In this document: positions 33,484-44,828 of the stretch, in pieces
How positions within the stretch are numbered: the first letter of the stretch is position 1
How the letters are laid out: every line of letters starts with the position of its first letter
From: Blattamonas nauphoetae
Lineage: Eukaryota > Preaxostyla > Oxymonadida
Assembly (NCBI GenBank): GCA_033064195.1
Contig: JARBJD010000085.1
Coordinates: 62,001 to 126,000, forward strand
Direction of reading: 5' to 3'
Length of the DNA stretch: 64,000 nt
Translations under genes and position numbers: made by a program
The notes under the pieces: model-generated
What the model was told of the DNA's origin: nothing
The model's input: only the letters and a program-made list of their open reading frames with translations
Databases searched by the model: none

Positions 33484-34015
33484 TTACTCGTATCGACTTG
33501 TGTTGACAACACAAAAAAAGAAAGATACTATCCTCTCCCAGTCGGAGTCGGTGTTCTGTGAAGTGCTGAGGGAGGGAATGCCAGAGTGGGAGGAGAGAGT
33601 TTGGAGGACGCCTCGCTGAGCACCAGCCAGAGAAGGAAGATGGAAGAGAAGCGGAGAGTCGAAGTGAGAAGGAATGCTGATCCAGTGAAGGGACACAACA
33701 ATTTCTCCAACTCTCCTCAGGACGTTCAAATCGGCTTGTCCCTGATTCGAATCGAAAGGAGCCAACAGCTTGAAGACCATGGCCAGTGAAGAACATGTAG
33801 CGAAGGGAGCTGTCAAGACACCAAAGGAGACAAATCAAGGGAGATAGTTGAACCAAGTGATGAACGATTCCCTGACGAGGTGTGGAGAGGAGAGTGTCGA
33901 GAAGGCGAGGAGGGGAATGAAAACTGAAGAGGTGGACTAAGTCTTCGTGTGGGGTGTCCTGATCTGAGGGATCGACAGAGCATGCAAAGGAGATTTTGTA
34001 AGTCTTTTTGATCAA
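33484..34015 (-). pseudogene. family 2 remnant, second copy
   Basis: This carries the same fragment as 9685-10177 (TAPFATCSSLAMVFKLLAPF, GEIVVSLHWISIPSHFDSP, SLAGAQRGVLQTLSSHSGIP), with matching non-coding flanks. The two fragments are far closer to each other than to the full-length family 2 genes, so they were duplicated together with the adjoining minisatellite and family 1 gene. Confidence 0.6.
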
Positions 34016-34117
34016 CAGTTTTCACTTGCTAGCATATCTTCATTTATTCATTTCTGGTCTGGAGATCTAAAATGAATGCTAACACTTCAATCATCCTTCA
34101 TCTGGACTTCCTTCTCT

Positions 34118-35360
34118 CAAACACCTCGAGTGGTGAGGGAGAGGCAGAGGGGAGTGGGAGAGTGTGGGTGGTGAGGGAGAGACAGAGGGGAGTGGGAGGG
34201 TGTGGATGGTGAGGGAGAGGCAGAGGGAGTGGGAGGGTGTGGGTGGTGAGGGAGAGGCAGAGGGAGTGGGAGAGTGTGGGTGGTGAGGGAGAGACAGAGG
34301 GAGTGGGAGAGTGTGGGTGGTGAGGGAGAGGCAGAGGGAGTGGGAGGTGTGGATGGTGAGGGAGAGGCAGAGGAGAGTGGAGGGTGTGGATGGTGAGGGA
34401 GAGGCAGAGGGGAGTGGGAGGGTGTGGGTGGTGAGGGAGAGGCAGAGGGGAGTGGGAGAGTGTGGGTGGTGAGGGAGAGACAGAGGGAGTGGAGAGTGTG
34501 GGTGGTGAGGGAGAGGCAGAGGGGAGTGGGAGGTGTGGGTGGTGAGGGAGAGGCAGAGGGGAGTGGGAGGGTGTGGGTGGTGAGGAGAGGCAGAGGAGTG
34601 GGAGGGTGTGGGTGGTGAGGGAGAGGCAGAGGGAGTGGAGGGTGTGGGTGGTGAGGAGAGGCAGAGGGAGTGGGAGGTGTGGATGGTGAGGGGAGAGGCA
34701 GAGGAGGGAGGGTGTGGGTGGTGAGGGAGAGGCAGAGGGAGTGGGAGGGTGTGGGTGGTGAGGGAGAGGCAGAGGGAGTGGGAGGTGTGGATGGTGAGGG
34801 AGAGGCAGAGAGAGGAGTGGGAGGGTGTGGATGGTGAGAGAGGCAGAGGGAGTGGGAGGGTGTGGGTGGTGAGGGGAGAGGCAGGGGAGTGGGAGGGTGT
34901 GGGTGGTGAGAGACTGAGGGAGTGGGAGGTGTGGGTGTGGAGGCAGAGGGCGAGGGTGTGGATGGTGAAGAGGCAGAGGGAGGTGGGAGGAAGGAGAGGC
35001 AGAGAGGAGTGGGAGGGTGTGGATGGTGAGGGAGAGGCAGAGAGGAGTAGGAGGGTGTGGATGGTGAGGAGAGGCAGAGAGGAGTGGGAGGGTGTGGGTG
35101 GTGAGGGAGGCAGAGGGAGTGGGAGGTGTGGGTGGTGAGGGAGAGGCAGAGGAGTGGGAGGTGTGGATGGTGAGGGAGAGAGGCAGAGGGAGTGGGAGGG
35201 TGTAGGTGGTGAGGAGAGGCAGAGGGAGTGGGAGGGTGTGGGTGGTGAGGGAGAGGCAGAGGGGAGTGGGAGGGTGTGGATGGTGAGGGAGAGGCAGAGA
35301 GGAGTGGGAGGGTGTGGATGGTGAGGGAGAGGCAGAGGGGAGTGGGAGGGTGTAGGTGTG
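34118..35360 (+). repeat. G-rich minisatellite, about 32 units of ~38 bp
   Basis: Same repeat as at 10290-11320, opened by a CACCTCGAGTGGTGAGG palindrome near 34118. Units are more variable in length here, with many 1-4 bp deletions around 34680-35230. The following flank (TCGAAAACGGCCATGAATTG, 35373 on) matches 11333 and 19538. Confidence 0.9.
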
Positions 35361-35836
35361 GGTGGAAAAAATTGGATCGAAAACGGCCATGAATTGGACG
35401 ACGACATCTTCCGATCCTTCCACATCGACTGCGGAAGTGTCAGCTGATGAGCAAGCGAGATCCAGAATCGTTCGGACAAAGGATGAGGTGATTCTCCGAG
35501 CCGGCAACGATCACGCACAAACAGTGTTTGTTGTCCACAAGAGTTGGATGCAGTTTGGAAGGTTTGTTGGTTCTGGTTTGCCTGTGCCTACAAACGTTCT
35601 TGTTCTGGTTCCGGAAGGTTCATGCCCTGCAGGTTGTTCCATCTGATCGAGTTGACAACAATATATTTGCCCCACGATCCGTTCTTGTCTTTTTGCAGAT
35701 TTGTCTCCATCGCATCTTCGATGCCCTCCATTCTGAACTTTCGATCCACTGTCATCACCATCTGCCGCTCCTCTCCCCTTGCTCCGTTCCAGTTTCGCTG
35801 GATGTTGAACATGAAATTTACAAAATTCCAGATTGA

Positions 35837-36312
35837 TAGTACCCGGACAAACCCGTTAGAGCGGATAAACCCGTTAACCATTCCACATGAGCATAGCAGT
35901 CCCCCCTCTTCACTAAAATTATCCTTCCACTTCCCGTTCATTACTCTTTTCATTATTTTTAAAACAGGAGTCACTGTTGAAAGAATGATTGCGAAATGGA
36001 ATGAGAAAAGTGTAAGTCGAAATGTGCTCGGAACTTAGCCAATGTCTTCCCAGGCGTCCAAGGGATGGTACATTGAGATGCAACCTCTTTGTACTCAGCA
36101 TCACATACAGGGTGTCGTGGCTGGTCATTCATCGATTTGAACTGACCCATTGACCTCGATCAAACAACTGAACAGGGGACAAATCATTTCAGAATTCGAA
36201 CAATAACTTTCTTTCAAGCACAACATATCAGTCGTCATAATAAAAGTTTCAATGTGAAGTGGGGTATGTTGGTAACGGATTTATCCGACTTAACGGGTTT
36301 ATCCGGGTACTA
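35837..36312. mobile_element. 476-bp MITE with 3-bp target duplication
   Basis: Ends are TAGTACCCGGACAAACCCG at 35837 and its near-inverse ending CGGGTTTATCCGGGTACTA at 36312, extending about 45 bp with a few mismatches. TGA flanks both sides (35834-35836, 36313-36315), and family 1 paralogs read CAGATTGAGT.. continuously at this site. A 3-bp duplication fits PIF/Harbinger or CACTA elements. There is no coding capacity. Confidence 0.75.
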
Positions 36313-36620
36313 TGAGTGATCATTTTCGATTATTTTGAGACAGCTTGGTATTATGAGAAAGATGGGCATACGAAGAACAAAATCCATTGTCGGTTGATAA
36401 GAAGGATATATTTGGAGGAGAAGGCCGAGGAGTGTCAGGAAAAGGTAGGATTGGTCACCATCGATGATCGAATGGTGGTGCACGCACAAGTCGCAAATAT
36501 ACTTCTCCGACGGGATTAAAACTTGCTGAAAAACCGTCTTGTGAACAGCTTGTTGTTCATTTAGATTGTAAATTTTGAGTGCTACGAGACCATACGGAGT
36601 TGTGAGCCAGAAAGAACGAG

Positions 36621-37254
36621 TGATGATTTTCATGAGATGGACGTGGATATCATCTGCTTCTGTGAACGAAAGCGACTCTGGATTGATAGAGATGATGAGT
36701 TGAGGGATAATAGACCCTCCACAAAACCGGTTTTATTTATTAAACCGGCTAAAATCAAAATAAGACGTTTCATCCAAAATTTCTCGATTATCTTTCAACG
36801 TCATTATTACATGAATACCTAGTGTTTAAAAACCAAAGTGACGAAAGGCATTTTCCCATTATTTGGAAACTTTCTCGTTGTTTTGTGATATTGATGATCT
36901 TCTCTCTCATCAAACTACCGTAACCATGTTTCTAAGAGTTCTGAAATTGCAATTCTTGCCTTATATTTTCAAAATTGATCTTAGAAACATGGTTACGGTA
37001 GTTTGATGAGAGAGAAGATCATCAATATCACAAAACAACGAGAAAGTTTCAAATAATGGGGAAAATGCCTGTTTTGGTTTTAAGTAATCGAGAAATTTTG
37101 GATGAAACGTCTTATTTTGATTTTAGCCGGTTTAATAAATAAAACCGGTTTTGTGGAGGGTCTATTATCCCTCAACTCATCATCTCTATCAATCCAGAGT
37201 CGCTTTCGTTCACAGAAGCAGATGATATCCACGTCCATCTCATGAAAATCATCA
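36621..37254. repeat. 634-bp near-perfect palindrome
   Basis: The left half is the reverse complement of the right half except for a ~45-bp asymmetric centre near 36937 and a few mismatches. The outer ~90 bp of each arm (36621-36710 and 37164-37254) is family 1 coding DNA, duplicated in inverted orientation. The inner part is the foldback element. Confidence 0.9.
36711..37163. mobile_element. 453-bp foldback element inside the palindrome
   Basis: It begins TAGACCCTCCACAAAACCGG and ends with the inverse. TAA stands outside the left end and TTA outside the right end, i.e. inverted rather than direct, because the flanking host DNA is itself inverted-duplicated. The end sequence resembles that of the 4.3 kb element at 59526-63849. 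Confidence 0.75.
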
Positions 37255-37460
37255 GGTGATTCTTCATCATCTGGAGACACTGATTCGAGGAATTTCAACG
37301 CTTTCGTTTCCAAAGATTCATCAAGTGCAGGCTGTATCTTCACAGTGGCAACAAGAGATCGGAAGACAACTGCTTGTTCGTCTATAGTTTCAAGTTCTTC
37401 TTGGCTCCAATTCAGGAACGGTGAGCAACTCACTGAAAATGGCAAATGAGGGTCGGAACA

Positions 37461-37971
37461 GATGGATGAAAGGAAGAAAGAGATTGAGATGAGATATTCG
37501 TCCAAAAGGAAGAAGAAAATCAACCACAAAAAACGACAGGAGGAATGAGTCAGATGATCTGAGTAAAACATCAATCATCTCTTTTCCTCCCTCTCTCACT
37601 CTCATCTCTCCGTCTTCTTTTCGATCCTTATCCTCCATTTCATCACTCGGAGACAAAACCAGCTCCTCCTTTGTCCCAACACCATCCCCACTCTTCACTC
37701 CTAACTGCCTGCCCCGTCCCATCCTCTCCTCTCCCGCTGTCCACTGCCTCACCTGCTTCGGTTTCAGCTCCAACACGAGCGGTTGTCGTCTTCTTTCACT
37801 CCCTTCAAATCCTCCTCTTCGACGGCACCGTCTCCTTCACTCTGAACTGCCCGAACCAATCCCAGGCTCCGCTCTTGCGCAGTCAATAAAGACTCCAGTG
37901 TCGGCATCTGTCCTTAGTGTCACGAAACTGCATCGACACATGGAGTGAGCGCAGGTGACGATGTGATGTGT
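37461..37971. other. upstream flank of family 1 copy 4
   Basis: About 500 bp with short ORFs on both strands and no recognised product. A plus-strand stretch at 37760-37889 (SLQILLFDGTVSFTLN) looks protein-like but has no clear start. Confidence 0.3.
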
Positions 37972-37980
37972 GTCCAGCCA

Positions 37981-40849
37981 GGGGTTGACTATAATCAATC
38001 CGGCAAAGTATCTATAATCAATCCATTTCGATCAATCCCATCAATCCGACTTTTCTATCTCCCTTGACCAATCACACTTCGCCCATTCATTTTCATGCAT
38101 GTTGCGTCTCAAAAGTGAAGAAACGAGTATTCAAATCAATTGCGTTCTCATGGTCGATCCTGAAAGAGAGAAAGTCACGAAACGGAAAAAGGATGGAACA
38201 AGTCAATGAAGTGGAAAACAGAACTAAATTTCAACAGAATCACGGATCCCGTTTCATCTTCGACCTCAAAAAGCTCCAGACAACTAATAGTCAACGTTTA
38301 CAGCTAAGAGTGAGGATCGGCCAGATTGGTGGTGTTGTTTTGGAGAGGAGGGGTCTCCGCGGTATTTCGAGGTCACCTGAACTTGGCCGGATGCACATTT
38401 TGATAAATTCGAGCTCCGCAGCGCTTGAAACCTTCTGAAAGTCGTCTGCAGTGAACATGTCTGGAATGTAAAAGGGCATTGTGGTGTCCGGTGGCATTTG
38501 CAAGTATTCGCACGGAATCTTGTTTTTATTTGGAAGTGTGGAAGAGATTGGAACATACAATTCAGTTCCTGTCCCGAAATCCACAAGAATTTGCGACATC
38601 GGGTGGGGTCGCTTCACAGGGTGTCCTCCACAATACACAACCTTCGCCAGGTTCTTCTCCTTGATCTGATTGATGAAGAATGCCGATTGACCCGAGATAT
38701 AGCCTGTCTGTCAACACGATCACCTTCTCCGGTTTGAAGAGTGGTGAAAAGTCAGTGTGACGATGCCCAAATGAATGGTAGTACACATTGGTGTTTTCAA
38801 GGCGATATCTGTACTGCTTGGTGAAAGGGACAGTGTATGGAGTGTTGTGGATGTTGTGGAAGGTTTTTGTGACGTTTTCCGACGTAACCATCAGCTCTAA
38901 AGTGTCTGGGTCGATGATAGACGAAGTGGTCTGGTTATAATACGCGTTGATATTGGTTGTGAATGCACTGCTTGGCAAGTCAACCAACGGTATTGGTGGG
39001 AAGGACGAAGGCCACAGTGTGAGCAGCAGCTGATATGCCAAGTTCGCATCCCCGGAAGGACATTTTCGCACGTCGATAACAAGTTTCTCCACCTTTCTCG
39101 CTCTGAAAACATCGAATGATCGAGCAATGACAGCTCCGAAACTGTGCGAATCCACGATGACTTCGCACTATCGTCAAATTAACCCCAGACTGAGTCAAGA
39201 CAAAGATAATGATGAGGAGATCACGTCTCACACCTTTATTTTGCCATTTCGTTCCTTGTTCCTGAACATTCTCTCGCCCATTTCTGAAATTTCATCATGA
39301 CAGAAAACACTTTTGAGAAACAGTTCTCCACATGTCAACTCGATTCTCATTCAGAAAGTTCTAATATGTCCCCTTCAGATCAAAAGATCTCATCAAAACA
39401 GCCTTTCTCGTTGTGAAACGTGTTGGATGAAAGTCGATGTCTAAATTACCTCCTTATGCCCAACAATTGATACTATGACAACACAATCCAGCATCTTTTC
39501 TATGTTTTCAATTCATCTCACACATTCTTCTGCAAAATTCGCACATCCAAACTGCCTATTCAAAATCATGCCATTTCTTCGCCAAATTCCATTCGAAGTA
39601 CATAATGGAACGCGTTAATGTGCTTTCAACGAAACTTATCATTTGGAGTATTTTGTCTGAGAATGGATGGAGTCAATCTGAAGAGATACAGACGAATCAC
39701 CACATATCCCTTCTTTTCTCAACTGGACGAAACTTCGTGAGTCTGCCGTTCTTTTTCAAGTTACATCCACTCAATTCATCGTTTATAGATTCTATAGTCA
39801 CATCTTACCATTCTATCACTCTATTTTCATCAGCGGACAACTGTAGTTGAAATTGGTTATTATTTGAGACGACTCTGCAAGTCTTTCTGTCAGAAAACAG
39901 CACTTTATTCGATGAAGATCATTTAGACAAGCGTGTGAGACACATGAAAAGTGCTGTTTTGCCAGGAGACAAAAGGAGCGGATATCTCGATCAAACGGTT
40001 ATTGATCTTTCTAGTTCATATTCGCGAATCAAAACAGGAACTCTCTCAGATATCTCCCTCTCACATAACCATCATCTCACTATCAAGAACGTATTGTCAG
40101 CTCAAAGAAAAAATGACATGTTTCACGCTCCTGGATTCGAAAACAGGAAAAAGATGACATGATAATTGATCACAAAGACAAATAACTTTTATGGTTTTCA
40201 TATTATCACGAAACTCAAAAGTGCGTAGTCATCGTGGATTCGCACAACTGGACTGGTGGGTAGGCGCGAAGGAGCCGATCTTCAGATGGCCAATGTGATC
40301 AAATATGGAGCCACAAATAGGAAATTATCGTCACGGAGGAGATGGAGGACTCTTACCACATCAGTATGGAAGGCAGAGAGTTGCTCCGAACTGCAACACT
40401 AGGATGGTCTGTTTCTTCGAATCGTCACCACTCACCAGTTCTGCCTCTGATAAACGAGTAACCGCTTCTTTGTCGATCCTTTCCTGTGAATTGCGGTTGA
40501 AAAGACGTTTTGGTCCTCGCCGTGCCTGTTCTGTCCGTTTACGTCTTGTTAAGATCATAGGAATGCTGTTCTGTCATCATGGAAACATCCTACTGAAGGT
40601 ATGTTGCGTTTGGGATGATGATGTTCACTGAATTGTCGATTCAGGTTTTCCAATCCTCAATGGGTCGATCAAAGCGTGATGTGTTTTAGTCGAGTATTCG
40701 TGGGTCATTTCATGTTTTTGCATTCAAAAAGTGATGAAAGAGAACTAATTAAGTGTGAATGGTGAATTGTGATGAAACCATCGAATCGATGGGATTGATC
40801 GAAACGGATTGCTTTTAGATACTTTGCCGGATTGATTATAGTCAACCCC
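37981..40849. mobile_element. 2.87 kb TIR element with 9-bp target duplication, MULE-like, non-autonomous
   Basis: It is flanked by an exact GTCCAGCCA duplication (37972-37980 and 40850-40858). The ends are inverted for about 65 bp, starting GGGGTTGACTATAATCAATC. Duplication length and TIR size fit Mutator-like elements. No transposase is present. It carries part of an S41-like peptidase gene on the minus strand (38291-39231) and about 1.5 kb of AT-rich non-coding DNA (39240-40780). It was inserted in the left flank of segmental duplication copy B. Confidence 0.8.
38291..39231 (-). pseudogene. S41-type peptidase-like gene fragment carried in a TIR element
   Basis: The minus strand encodes DSHSFGAVIARSFDVFRARK, VEKLVIDVRKCPSGDANLAY, LLLTLWPSSFPPIPLVDLP, a middle insert, then LFKPEKVIVLTD. 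In the next frame follow SGQSAFFINQIKEKNLAKVV, YCGGHPVKRPHPMSQILVDF and a C-terminal tail. The LxIDVRxxxSG(D/G)...VxVLTD...(G)xSAxxxxxxK...vVxxGG order is that of the C-terminal catalytic domain of S41 (tail-specific) peptidases, with the Ser of GQSAFF at the nucleophile position. One single-base frame change lies near 38695, just before that Ser. The N-terminal part of the family is absent, so the element holds only a captured portion. Confidence 0.55.
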
Positions 40850-40858
40850 GTCCAGCCA

Positions 40859-43800
40859 GAATCGCAGCCACTGCGGAGACGATACGGCAAGCCGCGAGGT
40901 CGGCTGTGCCGGTGTTATGTCTGTCTGCACGCTGACCTGTCCTCTTGCGCTGCTTCCGCTGAAGTGAGAGAACAGGAACCTCGTCCTTCCGTCGAGTGCA
41001 GTTGGGGTTGGTGTTGGTGAAGAGCGAGGGGACAGAACGGCAGCAGTCGCGGGATCGTCGGCGAGAGCAACGAAAAGCGACACCCAGCTTCGTCTACCGC
41101 GGCTGAGACAGGCGGAGAGATGTGCGGGAGAGAAGTCGTGCACTTCCTCCTCTTCGCCTCTTCTGTTTATCTCCCCTCTCCTCTCCTTCTTTCTCTTGTT
41201 CCTTCTTTCCCTCACATCCATGTTAGGTGATAGGTTCAGAATGTCCAATCTCCATCGAAAGGACATCGAAATGTGTGTCGGTTAAGTTCCCATCTCATTC
41301 ACCACCAGCATGTTTGTCTCACTTCTGTCAATGTCATTCATTCAACATCAACATATGCGTCTGAGATGTACGAAGAGGTTGTGGAGAGAGAGTCGGGTGG
41401 TTGTGTTCACTCCAATCAAGTTTGGGTGAGAAGGTGAGAGAAGTCGTGGTCCACCATTTCTAGTTTGTTCCGACAATCACGAATCGAACGAAGCATAATA
41501 CCAATCACACAAATCCCGTTTTCATAGTCCTCCAAAAACGATGATTCCGACACTGCTCGAACCACAACGTCCAAAATTCCATAATGCACCATCTCCATCA
41601 CAATCCCAACACTGCCCACACACGCAAGCCTCTTCACGAGTTCCAAGAAGACAGACACTTCGGCTGGAATTGGCGATCTAAAGAAATGAGTGTCAGATGA
41701 AACATACAACATCATCTTCCCCAGCGCTGTCAAGATATCATATTCAAACACAAGCCTTTGGGCTTCTGAAAAGAGAAAGAACAGCCAAAAGTCAAACTTT
41801 GCGGATTCAAATCTCGAGCCAAACCTCCAAAGGTGATGATAGTGTCCCTTGAGATGTTCACTCCTTCCGGCAGAAATCCGAGGATGGCTGTGGTGAGGTG
41901 AGCGGCTTCGAGAGAATGATCGGTTGAGATGCGTTGACTGAGTTGGGTTTGGAAGTGATTGAACGCCACGGGTGTGTTCGAGTGAGCGAGAGCAGACTCG
42001 AAACCAGTTGGGAGGTTCAGCCATTCGAGATTCTCACAACGTATTGTGATACCACGATCAACTGCTTGTTCGTGATCGACATTGTTTCGGTGTCGAACTG
42101 ATCGGAACAGTTCTTTCAGACTGTGACAGTCGCCAAAAGGTGCAGTGACAATGAAAAGAGTTGTCATCATCGCTCTCAAAGGTTCGACGAGAAAGGATAG
42201 ACTCGTTGCAGAAGACAGAATGGGAAGGAAGAAACGGACGACGAGCGGGGGTGGGAAATAAAGAAAGAGATCAAAAGTGTCGGAGATGAGAGGAGAGGAA
42301 AACATCCAAAACGAGATGATCAGATGGTCGCCACAACCCACATGTTCTGTCTCGAAAAGAGCGAGATGCATTCCTCGTCGAAAGAGCGCATGATATCCAC
42401 ACAACGAAGTGTTGAGGAGAGATGACGAGATGTCTGCATCTGGTTCACTGTGATGGAGGAAAAAGTCGAGTGGGCTCATTCGGAGTGTTCGTTCGAAGAG
42501 GAAGTCGAGAGGAGGCTGGTGTGGCTTGTGTCTGTTGAGTGAGGTGTGACAGAGGAAGACAATTTTGTTTTCGAAAGGAAGAAGATTGTGGTGATCAAGT
42601 TCAGGATGTTCCGTGAGGAAACTTGTGAGAGTGGGGTGAAAGTCACGATTCGACAGAAGCGAGATCAGAAGACAATACGAAACGAGACACTGACAATACT
42701 GCGGGTCATCCTCCAGTTGTTGGATGCCATCGAATGTGGAGACGATTCGAGAGACTGCTTGTTGGTGTTGTTCGAATGCGAGGAGGATGCGAGTTGTTTC
42801 AGGTCTCCCAATCTCGTTTTTGATCGAACGATTTCGGAGCCACAGGATTAGAATGATGGAATAGCCAAACGCGTGAAGGTCGCTCAAATCAGCGTTGATC
42901 AGCCCATCCCAATCAAACTCGGTGGCAGGAAAGGGCGGTAGAGAAGTTTTATCAAACTGGTCGATCATCCACTTTGTCGAAACAAGCAAAAGGGCCCCCT
43001 GTTCTTCGTGCGTGCCATCGCGAAAGGCTGAGTGGAGTCGATTCCACAACCGTGGCAGCATGGGAACGAAACTCGATGTTGTATCGAAATATTCGACTTG
43101 CGAAAAGGCCGCCGCGCGGAGGAGAGAGTCAGCTGTCCCAAGTGCAGAGACAGTTCGATAGATGAAGTTTGGGATGTCGCGAATGCATTTCTCAGCTCCG
43201 ACAATCTCACACACAGATTTGCAGCGAACCAGCGAACGAGCCAGCTTCTCGTTGTCTGCCTCGTCGAAGAGTGAAGAGTCGAAGAGCTCTGAGGGATTGA
43301 TGGGGTCGGGCTGGAGTTGTGCTAGTCTTGGATCGTGGTTTTCACTTCGAAACTGTTTGGTGGGAGAGGGAGGGAGGGGGGAAGTGAGGAGAGAGTGGAG
43401 GATCGTCAGAAGTCGGAGAGATTCTTGTCTGAAGTTTGGCAAGGATGAGTGAGTCCGAAGTGATGAGTCGAGGAGTGCTTCGAGAGAGGTTTGGGGAGAA
43501 GAGTGCGATGAATACAGAGACGACGTCGAACTGTCCTCTGACCCATCCACCGACGACGCCAGTTGCTGGAACTTCGCTTGGAGCGAGAGCAGTGTCGGTC
43601 TGAAGATGGGTGATTTCAGGAACGATGTGTCTTTCTGAGAATGGATGAAGAAAAGATGAATCCACACCTGAACTTCCTCTCCATCTGCCACTTTCTGCAG
43701 AAGCCATCTCCACATCGAAATCCGTCCCACTTCTTCAAACAATTGTGAATTAAACTGTTTCCTCACCTCGACAATCTCAGGATCGACAAGTTGTTTGAAT

Positions 43801-44828
43801 TGTGAGAAATTTGTTGATTGGTTTTCGGTTCTTGCGGCAGTTAGCCGAACAGCAGGATCAACACAGTATGTGTCCTCCAAACACATCACAACAGAGTAAG
43901 CAAGGTGTGTCATCCTCGTCAAATCATCGAATATGCTTGGATTTTTGATTCCATCGAGAATGAAGAAGTGTGTGATTCCATCGATCATTTCTGTGGACTT
44001 GGATTGGTCACAGGCGGGTACCAAATGGCCAGTGTGGATGAGATGATGGATGAGATGGTGTAAGAATGATGTAATCTGATGGTGATGGAAATTCTGATCA
44101 AAGTGTTTGGGGAGGCAGTTTGACAAGGAAAGTTGACGAATCACATCAAGAAAAAGTAGTGAGAGACGAGAAAGGTTGTCGGGGAAGGATTGTGGGGAAT
44201 GAGGAGGCGATGAACAGGCAGGTGGGTGGAACATATCTGAATTCGAAGAAAGCGAAGAAGAAGAGACAAACTAATCCGAACTGTCCCAAATCCATCCCTA
44301 AAAACATCATCAAAATTTAAGTCAAATGAATCATTGCACCACAAAGCTTTCGATTCAAGTCCAAGCACAGCACACACGAACCATTCCATCACATCCTTAA
44401 ATAAATCAGAAAACAGATAGAAATATCGATTAGAACGAAGAACAATGGAGAAAAAATGAATGCAGACCTGCCATTCAATCTTCTCTCCGGATTCACATTT
44501 TGAAGCTACAAACGATGACAATGTTGTCATCGTCTCGAACTGCAGCAGAGAATCATCAGAATCTTTCGACGATGTGGGATCATGCCACACAAGCAAGGGA
44601 TATCTGCCAAGATTGACATGAACATCCTCAGCACATTCAGGGAGCTTGGCTATTCGATGTTTCTTTGGTGAAGACAGCATTTAAGTATCTATTGGTTGAA
44701 TTTGAGTGAACACGAAGAGATGTTGTGAGAGAGTGTGCGAATGATCGATCTGACTTGTGGTTCAGACAGAAAAGACGAACTCTCAAGTTTCAGACCTGAG
44801 TTGACACCAACAATGGGTAGATCCGTTT
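40859..44828. repeat. segmental duplication, copy B (uninterrupted family 2 locus)
   Basis: Counterpart of 21975-33380 without the two transposons. The non-coding left flank (40859-41415) and right flank to 44828 are shared. The left 550 bp hold no gene. Confidence 0.85.
41416..44680 (-). CDS. family 2 protein, copy B, 1032 aa in four exons
   Basis: Start ATG at 44680 (MLSSPKKHRIAKLPE), stop TGA at 41418-41416. Removing GT-AG introns 44467-44396 (72 bp), 44271-44237 (35 bp) and 41824-41766 (59 bp) gives one uninterrupted frame of 1033 codons. Copy A shows the same exon layout, supporting these joins. The protein is largely helical, with no signal peptide, no convincing membrane helix and no motif I recognise; landmarks are DVMEWFVCAVLGLESKALW, KSVCEIVGAEKCIRDIPNF, TAPFGDCHSLKELF and CVGSVGIVMEMVHYGILDVV. 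The last block resembles armadillo-like repeats, so a scaffold role is possible but unproven. Remnants of the family occur at 9.7-10.2 and 33.5-34.0 kb. This is the best-preserved member in the window. Confidence 0.8.

Larger units (their letters stand above)
35588..37460 (-). pseudogene. family 1 protein, copy 4, broken by a MITE and a foldback element
   Basis: Minus-strand pieces appear in family order: CSPFLNWSQEELETIDEQAV and LETKALKFLESVSPDDEES (37450-37255); then a foldback element with loss of the middle of the protein; SFWLTTPYGLVALK, LIPSEKYICDLCVHHHSI, PIFLIIPSCLKIIENDHS (36633-36316); a 476-bp MITE; then NFMFNIQRNWNGARGEERQM and IRWNNLQGMNLP (35836-35600). The SMDC start is changed to SVSC, so the original initiator is lost. 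About 65 residues between the SPDDEES block and the LIPQLI block are missing. Confidence 0.75.

Noticed and set aside
34091-35518. Two overlapping ~470-codon minus-strand ORFs
   Set aside because: Same artefact of the minisatellite; both frames encode the same kind of repeat and neither has non-repetitive coding support beyond the short tail.
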